From NCBI GenBank assembly GCA_038496675.1, contig CM076651.1, forward strand, positions 22,854,700 to 22,918,699: 64,000 nucleotides of DNA, written 5' to 3'. Below the pieces are notes generated by a model, which saw only the letters and a list, made by a program, of their open reading frames with translations, ran no database searches and was not told where the DNA came from. The DNA is from Rachycentron canadum. Taxonomy: Eukaryota > Chordata > Actinopteri > Carangiformes > Rachycentridae. Both the position numbers and the translations under genes were made by a program. This document shows positions 1 to 12,300 of this stretch, piece by piece (positions within the stretch are counted from its first letter, which is position 1; every line of letters starts with the position of its first letter).

Positions 1-3000
1 CCTTTATATCGTATCATTTGACGTTAGACTAGAATTGCTTCTGCAGTCAAAGACAGTGTTGATGTCAGAGCTGAGAAGTCAGAGGTTTAACTGGGATTGT
101 AACAAATACTCATGTTTTTCTTTTTTTGTTATATTTTATTCAGAGGATAATTGAGACCATTTTACCAGCTCCAGAGAAATAGCCCTGGAGTTACAAAGTA
201 TTAGAAGTCTGCAGCAAATGAGCAGCACAGCCAAGAAGCCTTCCCTTCTCATCATTATTTTTCTTGTCCATGGACTGCAGTGTCCAGGTGTTTCTGTTAT
301 TTAGCTTACTCTTATCTAAATGGTGTGTACAAAATAATAAAAACTTCTCACTGTATAATGTAAAACATCTACACAGCTCCACACACTATATCCTCAAACA
401 TGAATTATAATAACTGAACATTATCAATGCTAGAGTGATGAATGCAGACAGGGACAGACGGCTGCACCAGAGCCAAAAAATAACACATCGGTTATCGATT
501 AAAAAAGTAACAATAGCAATTATTGGAATGAGATGGTAATGAGATGATCCCTATCCACTACAATTTTCCATAACTATTTGCATTTCGTAAAGAGATGTAT
601 ATTAACCAATGTTTGCATTAACATGGTAGTCATCGTGTGATTTCGTAGATCCTCTGTCTCATTAGTTTGGTGTTTGTCTTTTCTATTCGATATTCTCCTG
701 TTTGCGCAGTTTGTTTCCTGAATACACAATAACGTTTTTTGTATTTATTATACCATATGCTTTGTTGAAATTACTGTAATATAACAGTGACACAGGCTGG
801 TCAGACTGGTTGGTTGCACTGGGAGTGAGTGGAGTGGGAAACAACTCTGTGCTTCTCTTTCTGTGGGCATGAAAAATACAGTGACTCTCTGCTTGTTGCT
901 TGTATTGCATCATAGGACATTTGCATCAACTTTCCTCTGTACTGCTCCTTTTTAAAACTCTGTAGCTCAGTGGGCGCTGCAGGACCGAAATGCCAGGTCC
1001 CATTAAAAATGAATAGCAGCCTATGACTGTCCCAGCTTTCAGTCTGTACGTTTCCCAATATGTCACCCCAAAATTTCCTGTAGCTGGTGAGTTGGGTTGA
1101 GATCTGGTAATGGTAAGGACCAGTGAATGTGATTTTATCCTCAAAGCCCTTAAAATGTACTTGTGTTTCCTGACTCAATTGTTTATGTTTACCCCTTCAA
1201 TTTGTGTTTACAAACCATAACCCAACCTGTGTAGAGACACAAGAGCACAGAGAAATGAAAACTTGCACACAAATACCCTCCTCTTCCTCACAGCCTCACA
1301 GAGTGATAATCCAATCAACATGCACACTATCTAGAGGATGCAGACAAAATCTCTATTTTTAGATCCCATCTCTTTGAGTAAAATGAAGGAGAAACACTTG
1401 CTTTGTGTTCACCCTCAGTGTGTGATTTTGAAACCATAATTGTGGACACCATAGATATTCCAAAGATAATTGGCTAAAGTCGGAGCAGGGTGAAAAGCTG
1501 CATTCAACATCAAAGGGTGATCAGATTTTCCAGGACAGAGGCTGTGCAGAGAGCTAACAGGGACGGGGAATCAACACAAACCACATGTTCACTTGTTTTA
1601 CATGCTGGACCACATATGGTTCACTCAAATAGAAAATATTGACTAAAATGTTGTGTATTCATTAAATTTTACATATATACATAATACAGATAAAAGAGAA
1701 TTCAAGTTTGACTCATTTATAGGTGATAATAAACTTTATGTGATTGATTTCTGATCTGTCCAAGCACTCTGCAGAGGACATTTGCATTTTTGTGGCTGTA
1801 AAGTTATCGTAAATTAAGTTATTCTAAGAGTTTTGAGACCATGTTATATAATGTTATGTTATACAGTTTATTCAGACCATACTGTCATTAAAATCTGCCA
1901 GAATAAAAGCTGTGGTGTGCCTTAGATTTAAAAGTATTAGGCTCACTGCTAGACAAACACAAAAAAATAGTCTGTTGTGTAGCTAATGATGGCAGATTAG
2001 TCGTTTAAATAAAAATGAATGAAATAAATACTAAAAAATAATAGGTGTAAATATTTCTTGTCTGTAGATGGGGATGAAGCCTTGACTAAATCTACTGTTG
2101 ACGCAGACAGATTTTACACATTTTCATGTTTTGTGCCATAAAATTATTGGTGACTATCCCAGTCATGATTTCTTTAAGGTTTAATTTTTCTTAAAAAAGC
2201 CGGGTTGCTAACAAGTGACAAGACTACAGGTGTTGTCAGGGATGTTAAACGTCATCACACCAAATATAACAACCGATCCACTTACCAGTCTACCTTAACA
2301 GTCTTGTTGTTTTTCTACTCACAATCTTACATTGACCATCCTGCATCCTTGTGTTCCTGTATCAAAAAAATTGTCAAAAGAGAGGCTTTTGTAGAAGAGG
2401 TCAGTGCTCAAACTACAAGTTGGAAGGTCATTGGTGGTGGCATTGAAGTCATGTGACCATGGTGTAGTTGGTCTATAGCCTACAATTATATATATATTTT
2501 TTTTGAATTAATGAAAAAGATGAAAGAGCCCAGTGGCTTTTTGTCAAGGGAACCAGGATGATGCAAACATTATGAGTTTATTGATCAAAGTTGTTGCAGT
2601 TCATCCTCTGAGGAGCATGAATGTGCATACCACTTTTCAGACAACCATACATCACTTGTCAGGACATTTCGATAAATGCCTAGAAGGTCAGTCTCATGGT
2701 GGGGCTAGAGGGGACTTTGGCTTTCTGTTGTAATTTTTATTGCAGTATATCTAATAGCTTTTAAGATTTCACTCTGAATCACAAATACCAACCTCGTGGT
2801 GGCACTAACTGGTAGTTCCGAGGATCACCAAAGTTAGTGTGATTGCAGTCGATTTGGTATCATTTCAGGATGCACCAAACTGGTGGCTGACTGACCAACA
2901 GACCCATGTTGCTACTTCAGATCCTCTAGAGCTGCGTAGCTAGTATTTTTAATAATAGAAGGTATGGGAGCTCTAAGAGCCTCACAGTTTTGATTTGAGG

Positions 3001-3208
3001 GTAATTCATTCTTCATTCTGACAGAAGTTGAAGGTTCAGTCAACTACTATTGGTGTTATGTAACTAATGGACTGAACAGTGTGTCTGGATCTTTAACCGT
3101 GACTTTAATACACTCTAACATCTCCTGTAAAGAGAAATCCCAGAGAAGTGCTCCTATTGGACGTTTCTGTCCGATAATTTCAGTCTGTTGTGTGTGATTA
3201 TCTCTTAG
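1..3208 (+). other. plch2 intron (5' side, incomplete)
   Basis: No exon could be found here. The sequence is AT-rich with short ORFs on both strands that lack splice signals or family motifs. A decayed dispersed repeat occupies about 2519-2945; the rest looks unique. Confidence 0.6.
2519..2945 (+). repeat. Decayed teleost dispersed repeat
   Basis: Phrases such as 'tctcatggtggggctag', 'tttcactctgaatcacaaat', 'ctcgtggtggcac' and 'ggatcaccaaagttagt', together with 'ctgactgaccaacagac' near the end, are those of a very common fish intergenic repeat. Identification is from recognition of the wording and the copy is old. It sits inside the plch2 intron. Confidence 0.5.
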
Positions 3209-3380
3209 CTACCCAGTCATCCTATCCATAGAGAACCACTGCAGTGTTCCCCAGCAGAAGAAGATGGCCCAGTACCTGGTTGAGATCCTGGGGGACAAAC
3301 TGGACCTGTCCAACATCAAAGCTGAGGAGTCTGGACGTCTGCCATCACCAGAAACACTCAAGGGCAAGATCCTTGTAAAG
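3209..3380 (+). CDS. plch2: plch2 exon: C-terminal part of catalytic X box
   Basis: 172 nt, entered in phase 2 and left in phase 0. It encodes YPVILSIENHCSVPQQKKMA, then a stretch ending in LKGKILVK, the hallmark end of the PLC X box. The acceptor is tctcttag and the donor gtaaag. This is the first exon visible; no earlier X-box exon was found between 1 and 3208. Confidence 0.93.
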
Positions 3381-6300
3381 GTAAAGTTGGAGCCAGGGAC
3401 TGGGTATTAAAAAAGAGGCTGGTTTTCCTCAGTGAGAGGAGTCTATCCTCAGGTGATTATCTTAGCTCACCATTTTATTATCTTGAGTTCTGGAGACTTC
3501 AAAGACTGAAGTAGTGGTCTGTGATTTGATACTGTGAGTATTTGACTATAACAGAAAAGAAGGAAAAACACAAATGACAAGCAGAGTAGCAAATAATAAA
3601 AAGCCTGTGATGTTTATGGTTTGTGTGTAGTAACAATGGATTGCTCTGTATTATTATGATCATACAACAATGTAATATCGCTGTATCCAGCTGAGCACAG
3701 ATAATTGGTGAAATGTGTTCTCCAAAGGTTGTAGAATACATTTTACATTTACATTTACATTTTTTACTTTTGGAGGGGGCCTCATTCCACTGCTGAAACA
3801 ACTGAAGCCATGCAATAATATCATACAGTATTATTTACAATGGTAACAAGCCTGAGGGCTTGTGACTGATTTATTGTGAGATCACAAAGTTGCAGAAGTC
3901 CTGATTGCTCGTTTCAAGGCTCAATCTCTAAATACACGCTGTGAGCATTTCTGGACCGAGAGCTTTGATACTTTCACAGTATTAATATAGAACATAGACC
4001 TTGCTTTATAATCCAAAAAGTCATGGACATCTACCTTTATACAATATGGGACCTTTTTAGTATCAATGAAAGCTGAAGCAGCACAGGACTCATTTTCATG
4101 GTTTTTATAGATACGTGTAACTATGTAAGAATCCAAACTTCACTTGATCACTGCTTCAGCCAAAATGTGCAGTTTCAGTCTGTCCTGGTGTGATTATACT
4201 GGTAAGAAATTGCACAGCATCTCATATTGCTATGATAATGTGTGTGGAAACTGTCATTTTCACACACAGCTTTAACATGAGCATGTTGATGAGCAGCAGC
4301 AGCAGCCCCTTGTTATTAGGGGAGGGAACACTATTGAGGTTAATGAGGCTTTATTGACACCAGATGCTTTTAGTAAAGAGGAGGCACCTTGCCAATATCT
4401 AGCACCGCTGAGGACCATTTTGCCAGCTGTTACACAAGCACCACTACCTATGTGTACACTCAGCAGAGTGCTAGTGTGTGAGCACTGTGTGGAACACTGA
4501 TGTGCAACACTTTGGTTTACCCCCTGCCCAACAGTCATACTGTTGCAGCCTCCTTGTGGGTCAGACTATTGTCAACCACATGGTGCTACTGCATGCCACC
4601 ACCTCAATGATACTGTGATTGAGGATGATTGCTAACCACAGGACGAACTGCCTTGCTTGTTAATGAAAAATCCATGGCTCAGGTGGTGAGAGCAGAACCA
4701 TCTGTTAGAGGTGAACCTGTGCATCCTTCACTGTCAAGTCTCTTCATTGTATTTTGCCCACTGTGGCCTGTCAATGAAAATGATAGAAAGTGCAAAATAT
4801 GCTGTGAATGGACAGGGTCTACCCATGGCTTTATCAGCCACTGAATCCTCTACAGGCAAGCAATAAAATAGGGAATTCAGCAAGGGCTGTGGAAATTAAA
4901 TTTTTACAGTGATGTGACAAATGACTTTCCTCATAGTAACTGACAACCCATTTATCAAAATCAAGTTATCAGAACATCTGACATTAAAGTCACTGTGATA
5001 CAGACTGATGATATTAACTCATCTGAAAATCCTGTGGCAGCAGCATTGCATGGACTGCAGCGGAGAGATGGCTAAGAGGGGTGTCACTGGACAAATGGAT
5101 TAAATTAACAGCACAGCTGTTTGTTCCACTGACTGACTGTTCTTTTCTCCTTTAGGGGAAGAAACTTCCTCCCAACATTGATGAGAACGCAGAGGAGGGA
5201 GATGTGTCGGACGAGGACAGTGCTGATGAGATGGAGGACGACTGCAAGCTGATGAATGGAGACGTATGTTTCCTGTTTGGTCTTTCCCTCCACTTCACCA
5301 CATTTATTTCCTCTACCCATTTACATGCAGGCGCAAGTGAATTGTGCCTCTTGATGGTTCATGTTTAAACTAAGCAGTGGTGATTGAGCCCTTTCCTCTC
5401 TTGCTATGTCTTTGTTGTTGATCACCTGTATCTCTGTAGTTTGCTTCTCTCTCTCTCTGTGGCTATTCTCATTTCCTGCTCTTCTCTCTTCCTGTTTGTC
5501 CCTCCTCCTTCTCTTCAACCGTTGCTTGCTTCTTTCAAAGTGGAAGGTACTGTACAAACAGGTCATTCTCAATCACCTCAGAAATCTCACCCAGTCATGT
5601 GCTACATTTTTTCATCCTGCTGTGCTGCAGGCCCTAAAAACACTTTGCATTGTTGCATCCAAGCAGGATTCTTTATTTGAAACCAAACCACATGGATATG
5701 TGTTTTGTAAAACCAGTTGAAAAAAAGCAAGCTATATTCAAGAAACATTGCAAAGTGCATCTCAAATATTCAATATCTGCCCAAAATATACAGAACTCAA
5801 AAATTTACATAGAGTAACCATATATGTGGACATACAGCTAGTCGCAACAAACAAAGAATAGAACAAGAGATCCTGCAGCAGATTGTCTGCAATCCTTTTA
5901 GTCCTGGGACCAGATGCATAAAAACTCACCAGATTCATGACTAAAAGTATGTGAACGCAAAAATCAGAAATATGCATACACATTCTTTTTATCATGAAGT
6001 TATAAAGCATGAATACTGTAATTCCTTTTTTCATTGAGAAATTGGGCGCACACACGCAACCCTCATCTTCATCCCACACTTAATATTAAAGAAAGAAGAA
6101 GACACTCCCTTAATCTGAACTAGATCTGAAACCGTGATGAATAAATATTAAAATACTCTTTAAAGATATTGCAGAATGACCCACAATAAATATTGAGGTT
6201 ATAATAGTAAACATTGCCAAAAGAAACACTGAGCACACAAACACATTTATTTCTATGCGTGAACTGTCATAAACTTTTGTTGTGTAAGCTTATAATGATC

Positions 6301-9300
6301 ATAATGAATGCAGCTTTGTGTAATTGGCTCCTTTGTTTTATGTTAAAATCAGTGTATCCTCTTTATTGTTGTTTATTGTTTATTGTGTTGTCACTTCACT
6401 GTATCTAACTTGGCTGTAAAAAAAAAAATGTATACACATGGTCAGAAGAGGTGATCATTCTCACATTCCCTGTTCAGAAATACAGATTGCTGTATAGGAA
6501 AGTAGTGTATGCAACATTTATACATCTGGCCTCAGGTCTCAACATCATGGAGTCAGTTTGGGATGGTTAAACGATAAATGGCATTTATACAGTGTAAATC
6601 CACTGAAGAATTGGAGCTGTTTTAAAGACAAAGGGGAGTCATAGCAAATACTGATATGATTTGTGTATTTTCAGTTTTCTACACTTAACAACAAAAAAAA
6701 AGTAAAAACTATCAATTAGATTATTTGTGTCCCCAGTTTACTTTAATGCCTCAGACCTATGAACAGTACTGTATATCTGTTAGTGGAGAAGCAAGCAGAA
6801 GAATAAGAATTATATATGCACATATGCAATGTGATCAGAAGAAAGTATTAGGCTGTGCTCAGATTAAAAGTTTCTGTTAATATATTTTTTCAACTCTATG
6901 GGAAATATGTAATCACCTGAGTCATATATCTGTCATGTCAGACAGTCAACACTGATTGGTGCACACTCCTCATTAATAAAGGCTCAATACTAGTATTTTA
7001 TATCTGTACATTTAGACAACTCTTCATAGTGCATGTGGTGTTGCTTGTGCTCCATAACAGACAGGTTTCTGGATACACTCTGCCACCATGTGGCTGAACT
7101 GAGCATGTGCGACAAACTGAGCAGTGATGTCTCAGTGGGGACATCTTTCATTTCTTTTGTCTTTACAATGGATTCCTTACTGTAATTCTCTGTCATGCTG
7201 TCACATCTGGAAATGCTTATACATGTGAAGGGCCCATTTTGTCAGCCACCCGGGGAGGTTCTGCTACATGTTGCAATGAGTTGCTTAATATTTGCTCCAT
7301 TTGAATTGTGAATTCTTGTTGCACCCTGCATGATGTATTATTCGCCTCAGTCTGGTCAGACCAGAATAGGAGATAATTATCAAAGCTTTGACCTGCAGTC
7401 TGACCTCAGATAAAGCATGTAGACGGGGATAAGTCTACCTTGATGATAAAAACATATTATATGTTTTCTTTTCTGGTCATGTAATCCATTCCGGATGATT
7501 ATATGACCAGAAAAGCCGTTACGGCTGATCTAACTTCATGAATTATGTCATGTGACATGAACTTGCTCATGTGTTTTCTTTCTTTTCTTTCTTTACCTCT
7601 AGTGTCTTTTACAGCACAGTCCCTTACCTCCTTTCTGTCACTGTCTGTTCTGGTCATAATCATTTTTAAAACTTTATATCTTCAACTAAAAATTTGTTTC
7701 AATATCAATCTGATCATTTTTCTTTTGTAAGATCTAATCCTGTAAAATCTCTAAACTCAAACTGATGTCTTCAGACGACTTGTTTGACTTGTTAAATTTA
7801 TAAATTAGATAAGCTAAAACACAGAACATGTTGCAGTTTTGCTTGATAATGACTTAAATGATTTACAGATAAAAATTGATTCAGTTGCCTACTAATATAA
7901 AATATCTTCAGTGTAAAGCATGGCACATTAATGAGATGGAAAATGTGAAAGCAACACCAGTAACAAGCAGCAACTCCCAGGAGCTGCTGAGTATTAGCCT
8001 CATCTCATGCATCGTGTGTGATCATCTGTAATCATCATCATCATAGCTCTCTGTCTAACTGTTCTTCCTCCAGACATCAGCCAACAGAAAGCAGGTGGAG
8101 AACATGGCCAAGAAAAAGCTAGACAACCTAATGAAGGAGTCTAAAATACGAGATCGAGAGGACCCAGACAGCTTTACCATTGCAGCCCTCCCTCCTGCTG
8201 GGAAGCCCACAGGCAAAACTGGCACCAAGGTAAAAACAGGGAGCAACTCACACGACAGTTCCAACACTGAGGGTCCACCTTGATAATAGCAGCACCAACC
8301 CTGGCATGAGACTGTACTGTTGTACTGCACTTTCTTTGCACGCCAACTTGCACTTCACTCTTCCTATTATGTATCTGTGTGTGTGCTGTGTGTACAATGC
8401 CACTGTGTGTATCTCCTCTGAACAGAAAGGCAAACGTGTCTGGCAGTGTGAAAGGAGTCAAGCGCTTTTTTAGCAAGTTTGCTTGTGTCTTAAAAAAAAA
8501 AAATGTTATACCTACTAACTTTTATGTAAAAGCTACCTGTTTTGACTGAAAACTAATTAAACACACGTGCTTGTGTCTGGGAGGCTGTTGCTGGTTGATG
8601 CCACACAGTATCTAACATGAGTTAAATGCACAGCTTGTGGACAGTGAAGAGATATTACTGAATTTGATTATTATTTTTATTTATCTTTTATTTTGTCCAC
8701 TGTTTCTGCTGAAATCATCTATGTAGAGGTGACAGGGAGAGTGTTACTAATCCATCCCTCTCAGACACTGTCACAGCTCTAACAACATCAACTACAAACT
8801 ACTTACAGCTAGAAGTGAATATGAAACCAATACCTGGATAGAAACTGTTATGGACTTGTGATTTTTTTTTTTTTTTTCACATACATGTCAGAAGAATTTT
8901 GACATTATTTGGAGTTTTAAATCATTGTTAATTATTGTTCATCATTGTTTTGTAAATCAGTCCATACATGGACAGAGGCAAAAATGAACAGAATTAATGG
9001 AAGCAGATAAAATATTTGTATTATACCTCTTCCAGGAGCACACCAATTTTGTGGTGTGAATATGAAGAATGGCACCACTGGGGAAGAGAGTGGAGCCTGT
9101 GTTTGACTTTCCCTCAATAAATACACTGTCTAACAAAGTGTTTCTCTTCCAATCAGCTCTCTCACTCCACTCTCTCAACCTATTAGCATAAAAAACTTTG
9201 ACTGTCTTTTCAAATTCACATTTACCCGTAAGTCACAAAACAGTTATTGTGATGTGATTTCTTTCTAAGAGCAAACAGTTTGAATCAAAACCAAGTAACA

Positions 9301-12300
9301 GTTCAATCAAAAATGTAATGAATGAAATGTTAAATGTTTCCTTTGCCATAAGGCTAAAAGTGAGGATGGAACGGACACAGCAGACGAGGCTAACCCCAGC
9401 AGCAACAAGCATACAGGCCGCTCGTTCATGGGGAACTTCTCTAAACGCAAGGTTGACCTTTTTATTTCTGCTCTCAATTTTTCCAAATCAGTTTATTGTA
9501 TATTCACCTTTATATCTATCTAATTGTCCATCTCCTGTGATGAAGTGAAAAATGGCCTCCAGTATTCACCTGATGAAAAAGGTCAATATAGACCAAATTT
9601 CCCAACTAATGATGATGTGGTATTATAGGGGTGGGTGGTTACATCACTTTTCCATTCAATAATAAAACTGAATCCTAAAATCCTACATACACAAAACATC
9701 ACACTAGAACAATTGAAAGGTGTGGTAATTGTGGATAATTTGGTAATCTCAAAGATTTTTTTATACAAAATGTCCTAGTCAGGTGATTGGGCCAATGAGT
9801 CACTGATGAAGTGAAGTGTGATTTAAAAAAAAAAAAAAAAAAAACTCTGCAGTTACCATGTATTGTAAGTGTCGGTAAAGATAACAAGGAGATATTGGAG
9901 ATTGCCACTTGAATGAATGAATGAATGAATGAAAGAAAAAATCTATTGAGCTGCTTCTTCAAAACCTGCTTCTTCACATTACTATTTTTTAACCAACTAG
10001 TTTTAAACAGATTGAGCTTTATTTGACCTCCTCTCATGTTTTGTTTTAAAATAGTTTATTCTTCCAATATTTTTAATACAACAGTTGTTTTAAAACTCAT
10101 ATGTTCCTAAACAAAGCTAACAGGCTACATCTTAACAGACCTTCAGATATTTTGTTTCAAACCATATAACCTCTAAAGGTTTAGCCTGAGTGACTTGCTC
10201 TGTACAGGTGCCATTGACTAAGTCAGTCAATGGCATCAGTCATATCACTGTATCAATCCGTTGATACAGTGATATCAGTAAGCTTTATCTAAGACTATCT
10301 ATAAGACCTTGTAGATTCTCATTCAATCAAATTAAAAAAATAAATAAATAAAAGCATAATCAGTAAGTTTAATAGCGTATCGTGTGCAGTACTGTGTTTG
10401 ACAGAGCCACTCACTTTGTTACCATCTATACCACTGATCGATCACCGGCATTAAAGCTGTACATTACATACATAATGTTATACTATCTGCTGGATCCAAT
10501 CCCACTACCTTATGTTAAGGACAGGAAGCAGTGTTGTTACTGACAAATGATCTGAGCAAGCAGTCACTGGACAGTGAGAATGAAGTAGCATTCAACTATG
10601 TGTTTCAGTATTAACACAAAGTGCTTTGTCCCGTCACTTCTTTCGTTTGCAGAAAAAGTCAACCAAGCTGAAAAAGACTTCAAGCTTTGAAGACACAGAT
10701 ACAGATCAGGAGAGCACAAGTAGCACCTCCCGTGCCCCTTTGCACCACAGCAAGTATGCTACACACTCACAGACGCACACACACATACCACTCAGTATTT
10801 ACATTCATATTTCCACTAATCCAAATTACCATATACATATGATGGATAGATGTTCATGTTTAAATTTCATGGTTAAAGTCCAACAAAAAACTGAAGTAGT
10901 GTTATTTAACATAAATGTGGTGGTTAATGTTTGTATTTAAGCACTGTCCCACATTATATATTAGTCTACTCAATTTGTATAATGTGGGCACTTCTGTAAC
11001 CTTTGACCTCACAGAAAGAAGAAGACCATGAAGTTATCCAGAGCTCTGTCCGATCTGGTTAAATACACACGGTCTGTGGGTCTCTATGACATTGAGGCAC
11101 AAGGTAAGCAGCTCTGTTCATACTCTACAGATGCTGGTTTTCTCACTACTAAACCATAGCCTCATTTCTTAAAAAGGAAGGTGCAATATCTGGCTTGGTG
11201 TCCTTTGATATTAATATCCTTAGTCTTGTTGACTTATTCCTTTTACCAGTGCTGTGTTTTCATTAGCTTTTTTGAAATTGCATGTTTCATTTGGTTAAGA
11301 ACATACTTCCCAATGATCATTTTACATAGTGTCAATATTACTCGTCAATCCCCCACTCTTTTTCCTCTGTTATGCAGTATGTTTAATAACCACCTTGAAT
11401 TTTGGCTCTTCCATTGGTTTTCTTTTAAAACAATAAGTTTAGTTATTTACAGTTAAACATGGAAAGCTTTCACCTTAGATATTGAGGGAGATGATGGGGG
11501 AAAAGAAGGAATAAAGAACGAGCTGTTAGATTTTGTAGTACAATACAAGTTGCATTACCTTCTCACTCATTCTAGCAAGTAAACCAAAATCTGAGCTTAT
11601 ATGTTGTGTCATATGTAATGTCCACCTGGTCTAGATCAGGTAAAATTTTTCTTTCTCCATTAAATAAAATTATTAATTATTTTTATCCAGCTCAGTTCAT
11701 AATCATTTCCTTGTGACAGCGTTTTTACTTGCTACAAGTATTGGTATGAGTTTCTTATCATTATTATTCCACCCTTCAAATGGGATGTCAACCTCACATT
11801 TAAAAGAAATGTTGGAAAAATATACACTATTAATGTGTTATGTGCGTAAAGCACAATTTTCTGCCAATTCCAAAAAATCTGGAAGTGATGGGTGTCATCT
11901 GTCGCACACAATCTCTATCATATTCCACTGCTTCCCTGATGTTATTTTTACAGGGGGCATAATAAAAAAAACATATGACGTTTTTCCAGCAAAATTCTCT
12001 CCATGTAGTTGAACTAGTTGTGCTTGAAATATTCTCAGATATTAAAATTCCTTTAATTCTCTAATGTCTCCTTTATATACAGTGTATTGTCAGACTTGGA
12101 CTGGGTGTTTACATTGATATTCAAAATTAGACTCTTTTACCATTGTATGAGACCATATTCAAGATATTTACACAAGTATTGTCAGTCAGCAGTTTAAATC
12201 CCTGTCAACATTTGAACTGAATGGAAATTTATGAGCCTGATGCAGAAAACAAAGATGCCTTTGTGTTATCCCTGGCAGCCAACTGCAGCTGGCAGGTGTC

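Larger units (their letters stand above)
9452..10652 (+). other. plch2 intron with two adjacent hairpins
   Basis: Contains a poly-A run (9823-9843), a (TGAA)n stretch at 9912-9933 and two consecutive perfect hairpins at 10209-10275. No coding exon was seen. Confidence 0.6.

Noticed and set aside
801..1178. 125-codon minus-strand ORF
   Set aside because: No family motif, no splice context, low-complexity composition; it lies within the plch2 intron and looks like chance.
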